64,000 nucleotides of DNA from Strongylocentrotus droebachiensis (lineage: Eukaryota > Echinodermata > Echinoidea > Camarodonta > Strongylocentrotidae): the NCBI GenBank assembly GCA_035222895.1, contig JAVYIG010007500.1, positions 37,225 through 101,224 of the forward strand, given 5' to 3'. This document shows positions 22,970 to 37,800 of this stretch, piece by piece (the stretch's first letter is position 1; each line of letters begins with the position of its first letter). A program made the position numbers and the translations under genes. The notes beneath the pieces were generated by a model that ran no database searches, had not been told where the DNA came from, and saw only the letters and a program-made list of their open reading frames with translations.

Positions 22970-23062
22970 ATGATGATGGTTTTTATGATGATGATGATGA
23001 GGGTTTTGATGATGATGATGGTTTTGATGATGATGATGATGATAATGATGATGATGGAGCTG
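22970..23062. repeat. (ATG)n microsatellite
   Basis: GATGAT-type triplets interrupted by GGTTTT and similar variants. Confidence 0.9.
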
Positions 23063-25887
23063 AAGATGAATACTTGAGATACTGACACTGAAGCTTGATA
23101 TAACATAATAATTGTAAACAAATAAATAATAATTGTCAACAAATTATACATATTCAGATATAGGTTTCACACACTAAACTGAACTACCCTGGGAAACGTT
23201 TCACAATAAATATAAAAAAGAAAATTGGAAACTAAAAACCTATCATTGGTGTACATTGTAGCTTGGAAAAAGGATTTGAGGGGTTGCCATCCTTTTTTTT
23301 GGGGGGGGGGGGGAGGGGGAGGGGGAGCATTTATATAACTACAGTGTAGGTCAAAATAAGTGACCACTGAACAGGGCAAGATTGTTGAATGAGATTCCCA
23401 ATTTAAGTCCATGTTTCTCGCATAGCTGTGCATACCACTTGTCTAATCTTTTCGAACTGTTAGAGCACCCGATGATGGCACATATTCTGACCATGATGAA
23501 AATCTATAGGGGAATAAAAGACATAAAAAAGTTAATAAATAACCTATTTAAATTTAATGAACATGTTGACAACTAGCTCAAGGAGGGAAGGGGTGCATAT
23601 CGTGCCTGTGCTCCATGCCCCCTGAAAGCAGAATATCTTAATGAGGCAAGACAAAAAAAACATGTCCATACAAAGGCATAGCATATTTATTTCATTTTTT
23701 CCCAGAAACTTTCTGGTTATAAAGGCATCCACAATTCACATATCATGAGAGTCTACACTTTGCCCTTCCAAAATGTACTCAAAATCCCTTCTTTTTCGAC
23801 AATAATAATGATGTGCCCCACGATCCTTTCAAAAATCAATGGTCAAACATGTTGAATGTTGACCTAATTACTTTTAAAAATGCCCCTTATAGACGCAGGT
23901 TTCATTATTTGTCTTTAAAATCAATTAATTAGATTTTCTTTTTAAACATGATTGCTATGAAATTATATTTAACAACTAACACAAGACCCAGCTAACATAT
24001 GGCTAACTAGACTCCTTCGGTAATAATTTTGTTTATAAAGAATATCATGTGATTCATGATTTATCTCGTCAACCAGTCTCATTGTTCTCATCATAACTAC
24101 ATTTGTTAAACTAGATCATATTTCCCCAGAAGACAAAAAATACAAGTTATATTTTGACCGAAATGAAAACCGCCACGCCGTAGCAGACGCTCCTTTTCAG
24201 GCGTCCCACATACTAAAAACGATGTGAGAGTCTCGTGAGTGTCGACAGGTGTTGTTGATAATTTCGGCGTAAATAGCATTTTTTTCTCCGTAATTCATAC
24301 CAGAAAAGCAAATCATTATAATTTCATATCTACCTTTCGATGAAAATCGCTCCTCGGACAGAAAATTCGATGATTTAACAGATGAAAGAAAGTTTTTTGG
24401 CATCACAAAGGACGCAAAAACTTTCGCATTGTCAACAACACGGGTGAACGATCCCACACAAAGAAAGTGTCCGAAAGATTCTGCATTGACCTGACCCGGA
24501 AGCGATGGTTGGTGTACTCGCGCATGCGCAGATTCTATCCGTGAACTCGCTTATTTATGCATGTACATTACTGGAATGGAAGTGCAGTGTCGGTGGAACA
24601 CCGAACACGACACACGCGCGCAGCCGTAGACGTATGCACGCAGCCTTATGGTGCGTTTATGCTCTTCTTTTTCAGGCCAGAATGAGGCTTTTGATACGCG
24701 ATCAGTTGAAAACATGGTTGCGTCCTTTTTCATTCTTGTAGAATCACAGATAAATCACATGAAAATCTAGGCGCTAGTGTAGATGTAGTGACTTGCTACT
24801 TGCGACGCGTCCGCGGTTCATTTGGCACCGCGCTCTTAATTCACGATCGATTTCGAGTTCATCGACAGGGCTCTATTCAAATCGCTATAGCGCTGCTACA
24901 TTAGGCGCTTACATCATGAATACGGTAACGATCGACACGTGGGATAATTCCGCTTCGTATCGTTCTTCAATTTTTTGTGTGCGATGCTCAGAAGATTGAC
25001 TGAATATTCAAAGCGTCGGAATTTCAACGAAGGAACAAAATACTTTTTTCGAATTATAGTCTATATTTCCAGATATATAGGTGATTTGATTACCGGAACA
25101 ATGTTCTTTGAACTCCGAAACTTCCACGATGTGTGCCCCCAAAAAGTTGGCCACAACACTTTCGCGCACAGTGTCAATTTTTCACGGGGCTGCGCTGGCG
25201 TCGTGTATTGCAGCCGCCATGTGCGCATTTTGCGGCTTCCCGATGCGGGTTAAAAAAAGTCACAAGTTGTCACTCACCCCTCCATTGATTTGTGTGGTTA
25301 AGGGGGGGGGGGGACCAAAAATAGGTTTTAGCATTAAAATATCATTATTTCGCTATTTGTTGACCTAGGGTGACGATCTTGGTATTATTTTAGTTATATT
25401 TTTCATGCTCTTTCAAATGGTACTATTTCTAAGGAGATTCAATGAATTCATTTTTTTTGTTCATGTACCTAACTAGTGTACTTTCGTATCCATTTTTTAC
25501 CCGTAACTCCGGCGTGGAGATACCCTACTAAAACATACAACAAAAATCATCTTAATCTTCATCAATTGTTCAAATAATGGCCATGATATAAAGTCGTTAT
25601 ATTTCTAACCCCTTTCGTGTCAATTTTCTTATCTCTTTTGGAGTGTTTGTCCTAAAAATGAAGACATTATAATATACATTTTCTCACAGATTTCACTGCA
25701 AACCGCTGCATAATTACAATACGATTGATTACCACCACGAAGGGGTGCGGGCCTGCGAGCGTGCGTGAAGTTTACGGTCAGTAACTTCAGGCACGGGGGC
25801 CCGCCTGCACTCCTTTGTCGGTATACGGTATGGAATTGTAATTGTGCAGGCACTCTACAATTCTTCTTGAACCTTTTTCTTTCATAG
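23063..25887. other. intergenic region likely containing the EIF2A promoter and first exon
   Basis: Positions 23063-24150 hold AT-rich spacer with a G run near 23300. From about 24160 to 25260 the sequence is notably richer in CpG and in acidic/basic coding-like frames, fitting a promoter and first exon. EIF2A needs one more 5' coding exon of about 10 codons ending in phase 1. I could not place it; none of the ATG-plus-donor combinations here has the right phase. An 86-codon minus-strand frame at 24197-24457 is unrecognised. Confidence 0.4.
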
Positions 25888-28800
25888 TTCGAGGATCTGA
25901 AGGTGTGTATATGATCAGTGGACCTCCATCATTTGCTCTCAATGAATCATTTGGACGGTAAGCCTTCTTTCAATTCATCTTTAAAACAACAATAGGTGTA
26001 CCCTCTTCTAAAGTCCTCATTTTACTTCTATGGTGTTTCAATCCTCTTTATTTGACAAGACAGATAGTTAATATTCTTAACTCTTGTGGTGTTTTAAGAA
26101 AGATTTTTTCCCTTTTTTTTTTTTTTTTCTTTTCCAAGTGGATGGTTGGAATGTCAGTGAAATAATTCAAGAGAGCACTGCTAAAGCGGTCTTTGATCTG
26201 CCTTAGTACTGAAATATCATTTATAAATTACATTTATAAATGACATTACACTGTTTTGGGGATTCTGATGTAAAGCTTAATGAATGACTCCATCTTTTCT
26301 TCTTTGACAGTGATTCTAAATGCAGTGTGATGACGCATGGTGCTGGTGGGAGGCTGTTTGCTTACTGCAATACTGTCAGGTAAACAAAAATGATGAGGAT
26401 TATGATGATTATTATTAGGTGGTCTGCCGTATTCGACAGATCACCTATTGATTTCGTCAGAATTTTCTTTCTTTCTTTATTTCTTTTTATTTATTTCTTC
26501 GCACTTTTTTGTGTATTGTATAACTCAAGATTGGTACTGTCAATTTCTTTCAATTTTGGTACAGTCGTAGCTTATTGTCATAAGACGTGACAGCAACATT
26601 TTCAAGGTCACCTAGTTATCGTGATGTCATCCAGATGCCATTTTGTGAAGTTTTCTGAAAGTCTACTCATGATCATATCTTCATAACAAAAAGTAATTTC
26701 TCAATCATATTTAGCATGATCCGTCTAACCATTTTCAGGTCAATAAATGCATGCAAAGTTTTAAAATGCTCCAAATTCAACATGTTTTTCTTCTCTTTGC
26801 AGTGTGTTTGTGATCCAGCTTGCAGAATGTGAGACACTACTTCAGCTTGATAAACCTAAAACAATCGGTCTAGTCATCTCACCCTCTGGCAAATACCTTG
26901 CTACATGGGAAGTCTACTCCAGTAAGTAGAAACCTCTTTCATAACAAAACACTATTGGTAGTTATTTGTTGTTGTTTAAGTGTTTGGGAATGGTCGGGAA
27001 GGAAAAATGTGAAATAGATTGAACATATCATGTTTTTCATTAATAAGAGTTAAGACAACAATGTTTGTCATATCGACACCTAGCTAATACCTACATTTAT
27101 TAAACAGACAGTTAAGCATTGTTTTCACTCCATCAGGGTTATGGGATAATAAAGAGTAGGATATGGTATAATGGAGGTCCAGTGTTTAGGAGAGACACAC
27201 TTCATGAACATAAATAACCTACTGCCTTTCTTTTATAGAATAGAGTACCATTGGTGTAAACGGTAGTGAGTGGACTGTCCTCTTGCAGTTCCTGGGGAGT
27301 GTTTCACAAAGACTGAGATCGACTTTAAGTTGGACTTAAGTATGGCAGGCCATTCATGCCACTGTTTGCTCTCACCATTATGATCTTTAGATAATATTTT
27401 TTCCTTCAATAATGAATTATCAACAAATGTGTGACCATGATTTGTACGTCCCTTGAGAGACCTATGCCAATAAATGGTGAGAGTAAACAGTGGCATGAAC
27501 GGCCTGCCATAGTTAATTCCAACTTGAAGTCGATCTTTGTCTTTGTGAAACACCCCCCTGAAGATAAAAGTGAATTAAGGGTGAAACAATAGAATTAGAC
27601 ACACTAAATGTAGGTCAGTTATTATTGAAGGGGCAGTCCATCCTGATATAGTTAGCTGGTTTTAAAACCCCCCAAAAGAGAGCAATAGATAAGTACACAT
27701 TTTAGCAAAATCATTGAAAAATAAGAATTTTTTATTTTTTATTTGTTTAGTCTTTGTGAAACACCCCCTGATCAACTATCCTTGGATGAGTCCTTGGCCT
27801 TCGGGTCATAGTGATTATATTTGCATTTCCCCTCCCAGGCACAGTAGATAGCAAATCATTGTCAATTATAATAATAAATACTGATAATAATCATAATAAT
27901 ATCATCAAAATGATATTGACCCAGGTGAGGTAAATGGGTACCTGGCAGGACTTGATTCCTTGAAATGCTGGAGCGCTGTAATGGCAACTAGGCTAAAGCT
28001 GTGGTAATAATAAATGGGCCTTGGAATAGAATTTCTAGATAGCCGGCGCTATAGAAATGCCTATTATTATTATTATTATATCAATAATAGTAATAATGTT
28101 GATTATAATGGTAATAATGTTGATAACAATGGTAATAATGTTGATTATAATGGTAATAATGTTGATTATAATGGTAATAATGTTGATTATAATGGTAATA
28201 ATGTTGATTATAATGGTAATAATGTTGATAATAATGTTGATTAAAATGGTAATAATGATGATTATAATGGTAATAATGTTGATTATAATGGTAATAATGA
28301 TGATAATAATGGTAATAATGTTGATGATAACGGTTATAATTATGATGACAACAATGACATTGATAGTGAATGAGCTGTGTGTTTTGAATAGGAAATATAA
28401 ATGTCTTGATACTGTAATTGATAAGGTTCTCCTGATTTCTCTTTGTAGCTACACCTAGTTCACCTGGTCCTACTCCTAACGCACATATATGGGAGATAGA
28501 GTCTGGAAGATGTGTCAAGTCATTTATTATGAGACAGAATGAAGCATGGTAAGATCATCAACTCATTAGACTGTGATTTCATTGCTTTTTTGATAATAAA
28601 GACATAGCAACATGCAGAATTGACAACAGACTTAACTCTGTTTCGTTGACAATCAGCCACGCATGAAGTCTTTCGTTTACGGCTGATCGTCAACGAAATG
28701 GAGTTAAGTCTTTTGCCAACTCTGTTTGTTGCTACGGCAGGCAGCCAGTGAAAACGAATTTGTTTGGTCACATTATGGCAATGCAAGCATTACTTTGAAC

Positions 28801-31800
28801 AGACAGAACTTTGTTATTCCCTTGCTCATTTTTCCTGATCGAGGTGTCATATGAAAGGGTAGAAAATGGACTTTTCTCCTTGATATTCAGATATATCGCC
28901 CGCCAAATGCCTTTTTGGTTTCCTCTCTTCAAAGTGTTTTTAATCATCCATTATAATTGTGATTAAGTTATGATAAAACATTGATAATTCTCGGTTTCGT
29001 TTTTTCTGGGACGCACTGTATATTCTGTAGTAGGACCAAGCTATGGTCTTGACATGTTTGAATCTATTCTACACCTGTTTAAACATTATATTAAACATTT
29101 ACGAATGACCCAAAATTCTACTATTACAGGCAACCTCAATGGACAGATGATGAGAGGATATGTGCTATACAAGCCAACAGTGAAATACACTTCTTTGAAA
29201 ATGGAAACTATGGTAAGTGATTTGAAAGAGTTGATAGCTAGCATAGGTATTTGAAACACACTTTCCATTAACTTTCATCAAAACAACCTTTGTAAAGATT
29301 TCTAAATTACTCAATGTAGGATACTGAGAATCTCACTAGGAAATTATGAATTTAACCAGTCTTTCTATATGTGAATTCAAGCATAACATACTTAATATTA
29401 ATCAGTTCACTGGTCTTGATTAAAACATTGTGCATAAAATAGGGCTCGTTTTTACATGACGCTGCAAAATCGCAGAGAGTTTTTTTTTTTTATGCTGATG
29501 TAAAGTGTAATAACCATATCTTTTCTGTATCTTATAAAACAGAGCTCAGTGAATACATACAAGTTTTTTGTTGCGCACAGTTATCATTCATTTAATAACA
29601 CCCACAAAAACTGCAGCGGTTTACTGCGCCTTATCTCAATAAGCGTTAAGAAATCTATTTATGGCTTGTATTGGGCTTAAGCCTCATTTAACAGTGATAA
29701 CTTGCTATACATGAAAGTCATCTAGAAATATTGTATACCTGACACGTGTGAAATGATTATTATTTACTTGTAGAAAGCATTGCAAACAGACTACATCTGC
29801 CCAAGGTCATGTGTCGGATGTCCGGAGCAGGATCACCGCCTCATATAGCAGCACACATACCAGGCAATAAGGTAATATCACATCTCCTCATATAGCAGCA
29901 CACATTCCAGGCAATAAGGTAATCTCACATCCTCTCCGTTAGCAGCACACGTACCAGGCAATAAGGTAATATCACATCCCCTCATATAGCAGCGCACATT
30001 CCAGGCAATAAGGTAATATCACATCTCCTCATGTAGCAGCACACATACAAGGCAATAAGGTAATATCACATCTCCTCATATAGCAGCGCACATTCCAGGC
30101 AATAAGGTAGTATCACATCCCCTCATATAGCAACACACATACCAGGCAATAAGGTAATATCACATCCCCTCATGTAGCAGCACACATTCCAGGCAATAAG
30201 GTAATATCACATCTCCTCATGTAGCAGCACACATACAAGGCAATAAGGTAATGTCACATCCCCTCATAATATCACATCCCCTCATATAGCAGCACACATT
30301 CCATGCAATAAGGTAATATCACATCCCCTCATATAGCAGCACACATACCAGGCAATAAGGTAATATCACATCTCCTCATATAGCAGCGCACATTCCAGGC
30401 AATAAGGTAGTATCACATCCCCTCATATAGCAACACACATACCAGGCAATAAGGTAATATCACATCCCCTCATGTAGCAGCACACATTCCAGGCAATAAG
30501 GTAATATCACATCTCCTCATGTAGCAGCACACATACAAGGCAATAAGGTAATATCACATCCCCTCATGTAGCAGCACACATTCCAGGCAATAAGGTTATG
30601 TCACATCTCGTCATATTGCAGCACACATACCAGGCAATAAGGTAATTCACATCCCCTCATGTAGCAGCACACATACCAGGCAATAAAGTAATATCACATC
30701 TCTTCATATAGCAGCTCACATTCCAGGCAATAAGGTAATATCACATCCCCTCATGTAGCAGCACACATACAAGGCAATAAGGTTATGTCACATCTCGTCA
30801 TATTGCAGCACACATACCAGGCAATAAGGTAATTCACATCCCCTTATATAGCAGCACATATACCAGGCAATAAGGTAATATCACATCTCTTCATATAGCA
30901 GCTCACATTCCAGGCAATAAGGTAATATAACATCTCCTCATGTAGCAGCACACATACCAGGCAATAAAGTAATATCACATCTCTTCATATAGGAGCTCAC
31001 ATTCCAGGCAATAAGGTAATATCACATCTCATATAGCAGCACACATACCAGGCAATAAGGTAATATCACATCCCCTCATATAGCAGCACACATACAAGGC
31101 AATAAGGTAATATCACATCCCCTCATATAGCAGCACACATACAAGGCAATTAGGTAATGTCACATCTCGTCATATAGCAGCACACATACCAGGCAATAAG
31201 GTAATATCACATCCCCTCACGTAGCAGCACACATTCCAGAATGTAGTGTAGCGTAGCTAGAAATATAACAAGCTATGATTTATCAAAGGTATACAATAGT
31301 TGACTTTCCAGTGAAGTTTAAAGCACATTTGAGCTTTTTTTGACCTTGTCTCATTGTGATAATCATTACCATGTTATTTCACTTTCAGGGAGCTCCTCAT
31401 GCTGTAAGACTGTTCAAGTATCCAAACTTTGATGGGCCTGGATCTATGATAGCGAATAAGAGCTTTTACAAAGCAGACAGCGTTGACATGATATGGAACA
31501 AGAAAGGTGAACAGAATAGATCCATACATTGTACATTACTCTATTATTATTCTCTTAAAGGTAATGCAAAGTTTTGGGAAATTTTGAAAATTGGATGCCT
31601 CTGTGGATGTATTACAGGCACTAGAAAATTTAGCCCCTAAAACACCTCTGCCTTCGAGAAATTGAATTATCAAAAATTTACCGGTGCTCCCAGTAAATTT
31701 CAAATATTTCAAATAGCGCCTGTGGCCATTCCATGGTAGCTGCGACCATGAAAATCTTAGAATATGCATTTCTGATATATAATTTCCAAACGAGAATAGC

Positions 31801-34800
31801 AAATCGGTCGTTTGTAGTCGAGAAACATTGTTTTAAAGCTAAAGTAATATCAGTCTTGAGAGGGAGCTATACAACATAAAGAGTTTATTATTTACAATTT
31901 CATCAAGTTAGACTCGATTTCAACCGCGACAACCATCATTGAATATTGTAAAATCACATATGCTTCCAATATGTTCATTTGAACCAAATTCATGACCCCA
32001 TACCAAAACTTTGTATTACACCTGTACCTTTAAGTCCATTATAGAATATTTGCAAGAAAAATGATCATGAAATGTTAGATCTGTAGATGTCTAAAGCTAT
32101 TTGATTCTATATATTGATGGGGCCTGCAATTTTTTTAAACAAGTGATATACAAAAACTACAATGCTGTGTTAGGAATTTTTTAAATAGTATCGAAGATGT
32201 AAAATACAGCTCTTGTGCTGCTACTGCATAGTTACAATGATGAACCCCACACCAGATGACAGGCAACCAGCAAATATAATAATAATAATATAATAATAAC
32301 GTTTTATTTACCCAGGGTAGCCACTTCAGTTATGAAACTGCTCTTCCAGCGCTGCATAACATAACATGTTATTACTACCCTTCTCCAATCTAATATGCTG
32401 AGCGCCTAGCTTGAAGGCAGAAGGTCCCATTGTTAGAAGTCTTTGGTATGACTTGGCCGGGGTTTGAACCCATGACCTCCCGTTCATGAGGCGGGCGCTC
32501 TAACCACTGAGCCACCATGCCCGGTCTATATAATAAATATCATCCCGACAGGCTAAGATATTTACTGAGTATCAATCCATTTGGAATAGGTTAGGCTACA
32601 TGTGACTGAGTGACGGGGTATCAGCAAACTGAGTGACGGGGTATCAGCAAACTGAGTGACGGGGTATCAGCAAACTGAGTATAGAACAATATGTGACTGA
32701 GTGACGGGGTATCAGCAAACTGAGTATAGAACAATAAAGATCATCATAAGATAGATCATCACCATCACTACTCAACATTCTCTTTCAATCTTTGTTTGAT
32801 GATCATCACTACTCAACATTCTCTTTCAATCTTTGTTTGATGATCATCATGAGATAGCTCATCGCCATCACCACTCAACATTCTCTATCAATCTTTGATG
32901 ATCATCATGAGAAAGCTCATCGCCATCACCACTCAACATTCTCTTTCAATCTTTGTTTGATGATCATCATGAGATAGCTCATCGCCATCACTACTCAACA
33001 TTCTCTTTCAATCTTTGTTTGATGATCATCATGAGATAGCTCATCGCCATCACCACTCAACATTCTCTATCAATCTTTGATGATCATCATGAGAAAGCTC
33101 ATCGCCATCACCACTCAACATTCTCTTTCAATCTTTGTTTGATGATCATCATGAGAAAGCTCATCGCCATCACTACTCAACATTCTCTTTCAATCTTTGT
33201 TTGATGATCATCATGAGAAAGCTCATCGCCATCACTACTCAACATTCTCTTTCAATCTTTGTTTGATGATCATCATGAGATAGCTCATCGCCATCACCAC
33301 TCAACATTCTCTATCAATCTTTGATGATCATCATGAGAAAGCTCATCGCCATCACCACTCAACATTCTCTATCAATCTTTGTTTGATGACCATCACCACT
33401 CATCATTCTCTTTCAATCTTTGTTTGCTAGGTTCTGCTGCCTTAATAGTAGCTACACAGGATGTAGATACTACAGGCAGCTCCTACTATGGTGAGACAGC
33501 TCTGCACTTCCTGGCTGTCAATGGAGATAGTTCTAATGTTACCGTAGGTAAGATGGATCCCAAGTAAACCTTTATTTCCTTTCTTCTTTTCAAACTGATT
33601 TAAATTGTATTACTTTATAAAGTTTTGGTAAAGTCTGTCCAGTTTTCTACTCTCATTTTCAAAGGCCAAAGTACTGTTTAACATGTTGGACGATAAGTCC
33701 TTCACTTAAAAATTTATAATGCTTTTCAACTATTTTCAAATTAAATCTAATACCGATTAGACCTTTCATCATTCTTATTTTCTTCCACCCTTCCAATTTA
33801 AACCTTGATAAACTTAAAAAGAAATTTATAAAGACAAAGCTCAAGAGAAATAACCCAATCATGGTGACATACTTATGTGTTTATTTGGATTTGGTTTGTG
33901 ATTGTGTTTATTTGGATTTGGTTTGTGACTGTGTTTATATGGATTTGGTTTGTGACTGTTTAGTGTGTTAATATGGATTTGGTTTGTGACTGTTCATATG
34001 GATTTTGGTTTAGAATCCCAAATATTCTAGGGTTGTATTTGTCTGTTGAAAGCAAGAAGGTCAGTAACTCATATAACTTAAAACAGAGTTAATACCTTTC
34101 TGTCTTTCAACAAATGATTTCTTCTTCTTGTGGGTTTGACGAGGCAGTTTTATCCTGTTGGTTTTGCAAGTTTTCTTTTTCAATTTGAAATTAAACGAAA
34201 TATTTTATTTGTATTCTTTTACCCTCCCTTCTAATTCTTAGGCAAGAAAGGTCCCGTGTACAGTGTGGATTGGAGTCCAAACTCAACAGAGTTCTGTGTC
34301 GTCTATGGATGTATCCTTTATATTACATCATACAAGATCCCACAAGAATTTAATTGTTATACAACATGTTTGGCCTATTTTAGGATAATTTTTTTCCCAA
34401 AACAGGAATAGCTTCATGAATAAGGGAGTTTACAGATAGCACATGGTACAAATGACCCCAAATATCCACAGATCTTTTACACATGGAGAACTTCACTTTG
34501 AGCATATTAGAATAATAACTGCCAAAGTCCTAGATGTGCTTCATGAATACCTTTTGTTTGCCCTCTTGAAAATAATACTTCCACCTGCGTACCATAGAAT
34601 ATACCGTTGGTGCATAAATGAATAATGTTACATAACTTTCATGAGCGCATATCCAGTATTCATCTCTGTGGGTTTTACCTTTTTGGTACAAATGACCTTT
34701 ATCTGCCCATGCGCAGATTGTATCTGTAAACTCCCTTATTAGTAAATTGATTTGCTTTGCACCACTAATGGACTAATTTCCAACATGTATTTTTTAAACG

Positions 34801-37800
34801 TTAACTAATGTGTTTTAATGAACCCTTATGCCCCATCCATTGAATCATTCAAAAATCAGTTTAAAATTCAATTTAATCAGTTACAGTATACTGGAGGCGC
34901 ACACAAGTAGTTTATTTCATTCAACTCAATGATTGTATTGTATTGTATTAGTAATATTTTGTTGCTTTTAAGGTATTGAACATGTTGAATAATTATACTA
35001 AGTTAGACAGTACCACCTGTGCGCTTAGAAACGTCTGTATAAAGCGCCCTATAAATGTAATTATTATTATTATTATTCCCCATCTCAGAGCCATTTTGAT
35101 CTTTAAATATGAAATTTGAATGAAAACAATGTCCATTTTTGAATTACTTTCATACTGTACTTTTTGATTAAGCTCAAAAGTTATTTCAGAATTTGAGTTC
35201 CTTGACACTGAACTTGCTTCAGTTATGCCTGCTAAAGCAACGCTATTCAACCTCAAATGTGAATCCATCTTTGACTTCGGAACCGGTCCAAGAAATTGTG
35301 TCTACTTCAACCCTCAAGGAACCAATATCCTTTCAATGAAAATCATGATTTTAATTATATCCTCATATATTTTATTGATATTTTGTCATATTTCATCTAC
35401 CTCTTTGTTCCATTGCAAATTATCTTCCGCTTTGCCATTCTTTTTCTGACGTTTTTGTCTTCCTTTCGCCCTACCATTCCATCTTCTCTTTCAATCACTG
35501 CATGTATATTTTAACCTAGACAAAGTCAGCATAACATGAAGTAGATAGTAGATGATGAGAGTGTACAGGCTATAATAAGAGCCTCTATGTAATGTCTTTG
35601 TATGGTTTTATGCCTCTGCCACACGTAGTGAGTACCGGAAGCTTTATGTTTTCGGGTTGTCCGTCTGTCCGTCCGTCCGTAATTATTCTTGTGCTATCGT
35701 AGTGAAACTTAGTAAGAGTATTTATGACCATGTAAAAATTACCTGAATACAGGTACATTTTGGGATCAAGAGGTCAAAGGTCACAGGTCAATTTAAATGT
35801 GCTAAAAAATAGCTAATCACTTCTGATTAAAAACTACTGGTCCGTTAGATCTAAAATATGAAGAGGGTTATTATCATGCCTAAGAACTTCTACCCATAAA
35901 ACTTCCTAGAAATTAGGGAGGGTTCTGCAAATGAGGGCCACTTTCTTTAATCTGATAATTAAAAAAAGCTGATTATGTTGATTTGTAGTTGTTTATAGCA
36001 ATAATTTGTAATTGTCTCCAGCTTTCCTTGACTATCTTACTTATTGCCCTTGGAGGATTCGCCAACTTGAGAGGTCACATTGTAAGTCATTCCTATCATC
36101 TTTCAGAGGCCCTAAAAATAAAAAAAAATGTTGTATTGCCCTTTAGGTGCCAGAACATGGTCGTTCGGTTGGAAATCTTTTCCTTTTTTTAAACTCCATC
36201 TTTGGGCTGATATTTCTCAGTTTTGAATGCTTTAATAATTTTTCTTCTAAAGCAAAATAATTTTTTTTGGGGGTTCGGTCGAAAAGGGCGACACAACATC
36301 TTTTTTTGTTTAGGCCTAATGTAGGGAATGAAAAGGCTCATATTGTTCTTCATGTGGCAGTTTACCTGTTGACTACTGAATTATCTGATTCACATTGACT
36401 TAACACAGGGACCACCAGGTTCCAGTAGGCAATGGGTTAACAAATCTTGTCAAAATCTCTGTCTCTCTTTTAAATTTAGCAAATAATATCAGTGATGTCA
36501 ATGTAGTTTTTATACCCATAAACTCATAAGCAGTGCTCTGGAGGGCTACCACTCACATCACATTTGTATAAATAATGTTTAAAATGAATATACCATCACA
36601 ATATTTGTATTTTTGGTCTTATCATTTTCTTTTATTGCTGCAAGGAGTTTTGGCATGACCAAAATATATAAAATATAAATATATGAAGTTATGAATACCT
36701 TGTGATTGGGACGTTTATTTTTGTATTTCTGGACTGTAGGTCAGGGTCATAGTGTAGGTTTATGGCATTCATATTCCTGGAGGATTGTGATATCTGAATA
36801 TCTTTGTTTAAATAAAGGTTTCTGCATCAACAGTGCTCAAGTATACATGTCAGGACTAAACATGAGCTGTACAACACTGCTCATAATGGAAGATGCATCC
36901 TAGACCATTTAGAAACCTTCCTTAATATCTAACATCTTTCCCTTTTTTATAGCAATTTTGGGACAGGAAGAGTTTCAAGTTGATATCTGAGAGCCAAGCA
37001 GCTGATGCAACATTCTTCCAGTGGTCACCAGATGGTCAACATTACGCTACAGCAATCTGTGCTCCTAGACTTAGGGTTGGTAATGGGTAAGTGTTACGCT
37101 ACAGCAATCTGTGCTCCTAGACTAAGGGTTGGTAATGGGTAAGTGTTACGCTATAGCAATCTGTGCTCCTAGACTAAGGGTTGGTAATGGGTAAGTGTTA
37201 CGCTATAGCAATCTGTGCTCCTAGACTAAGGGTTGGTAATGGGTAAGTGTTACGCTATATCAATCTGTGCTCCTAGACTAAGGGTTGGTAATGGGTAAGT
37301 GTTACGCTACAGCAATCTGTGCTCCTAGACTAAGGGTTGGTAATGGGTAAGTGTTATGCTACAGCAATCTGTGCTCCTAGACTAAGGGTTGGTAATGGGT
37401 AAGTGTTACGCTACAGCAATCTGTGCTCCTAGACTAAGGGTTGGTAATGGGTAAGTGTTACGCTTTAGCAATCTGTGCTCCTAGACTAAGGGTTGGTAAT
37501 GGGTAAGTGTTACGCTATATCAATCTGTGCTCCTAGACTAAGGGTTGGTAATGGGTAAGTGTTACGCTACAGCAATCTGTGCTCCTAGACTAAGGGTTGG
37601 TAATGGGTAAGTGTTATGCTACAGCAATCTGTGCTCCTAGACTAAGGGTTGGTAATGGGTAAGTGTTACGCTACAGCAATCTGTGCTCCTAGACTAAGGG
37701 TTGGGAATGGGTAAGTGTTACGCTACAGCAATCTGTGCTCCTAGACTAAGGGTTGGGAATGGGTAAGTGTTACGCTACAGCAATCTGTGCTCCTAGACTA

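Noticed and set aside
28057..28518. Ile/Met-rich and Tyr/His-rich frames of 130-145 codons
   Set aside because: They are produced by the 21-bp (seven-codon) minisatellite.
29825..31240. Possible CRISPR-like regular repeat
   Set aside because: Copies are contiguous with no unique spacers, and the repeats contain coding sequence and a splice donor of a eukaryotic gene.
32452..32526. Functional tRNA-Met gene
   Set aside because: The tRNA-like head continues into a SINE body and ATT tail, and its stems are imperfect.
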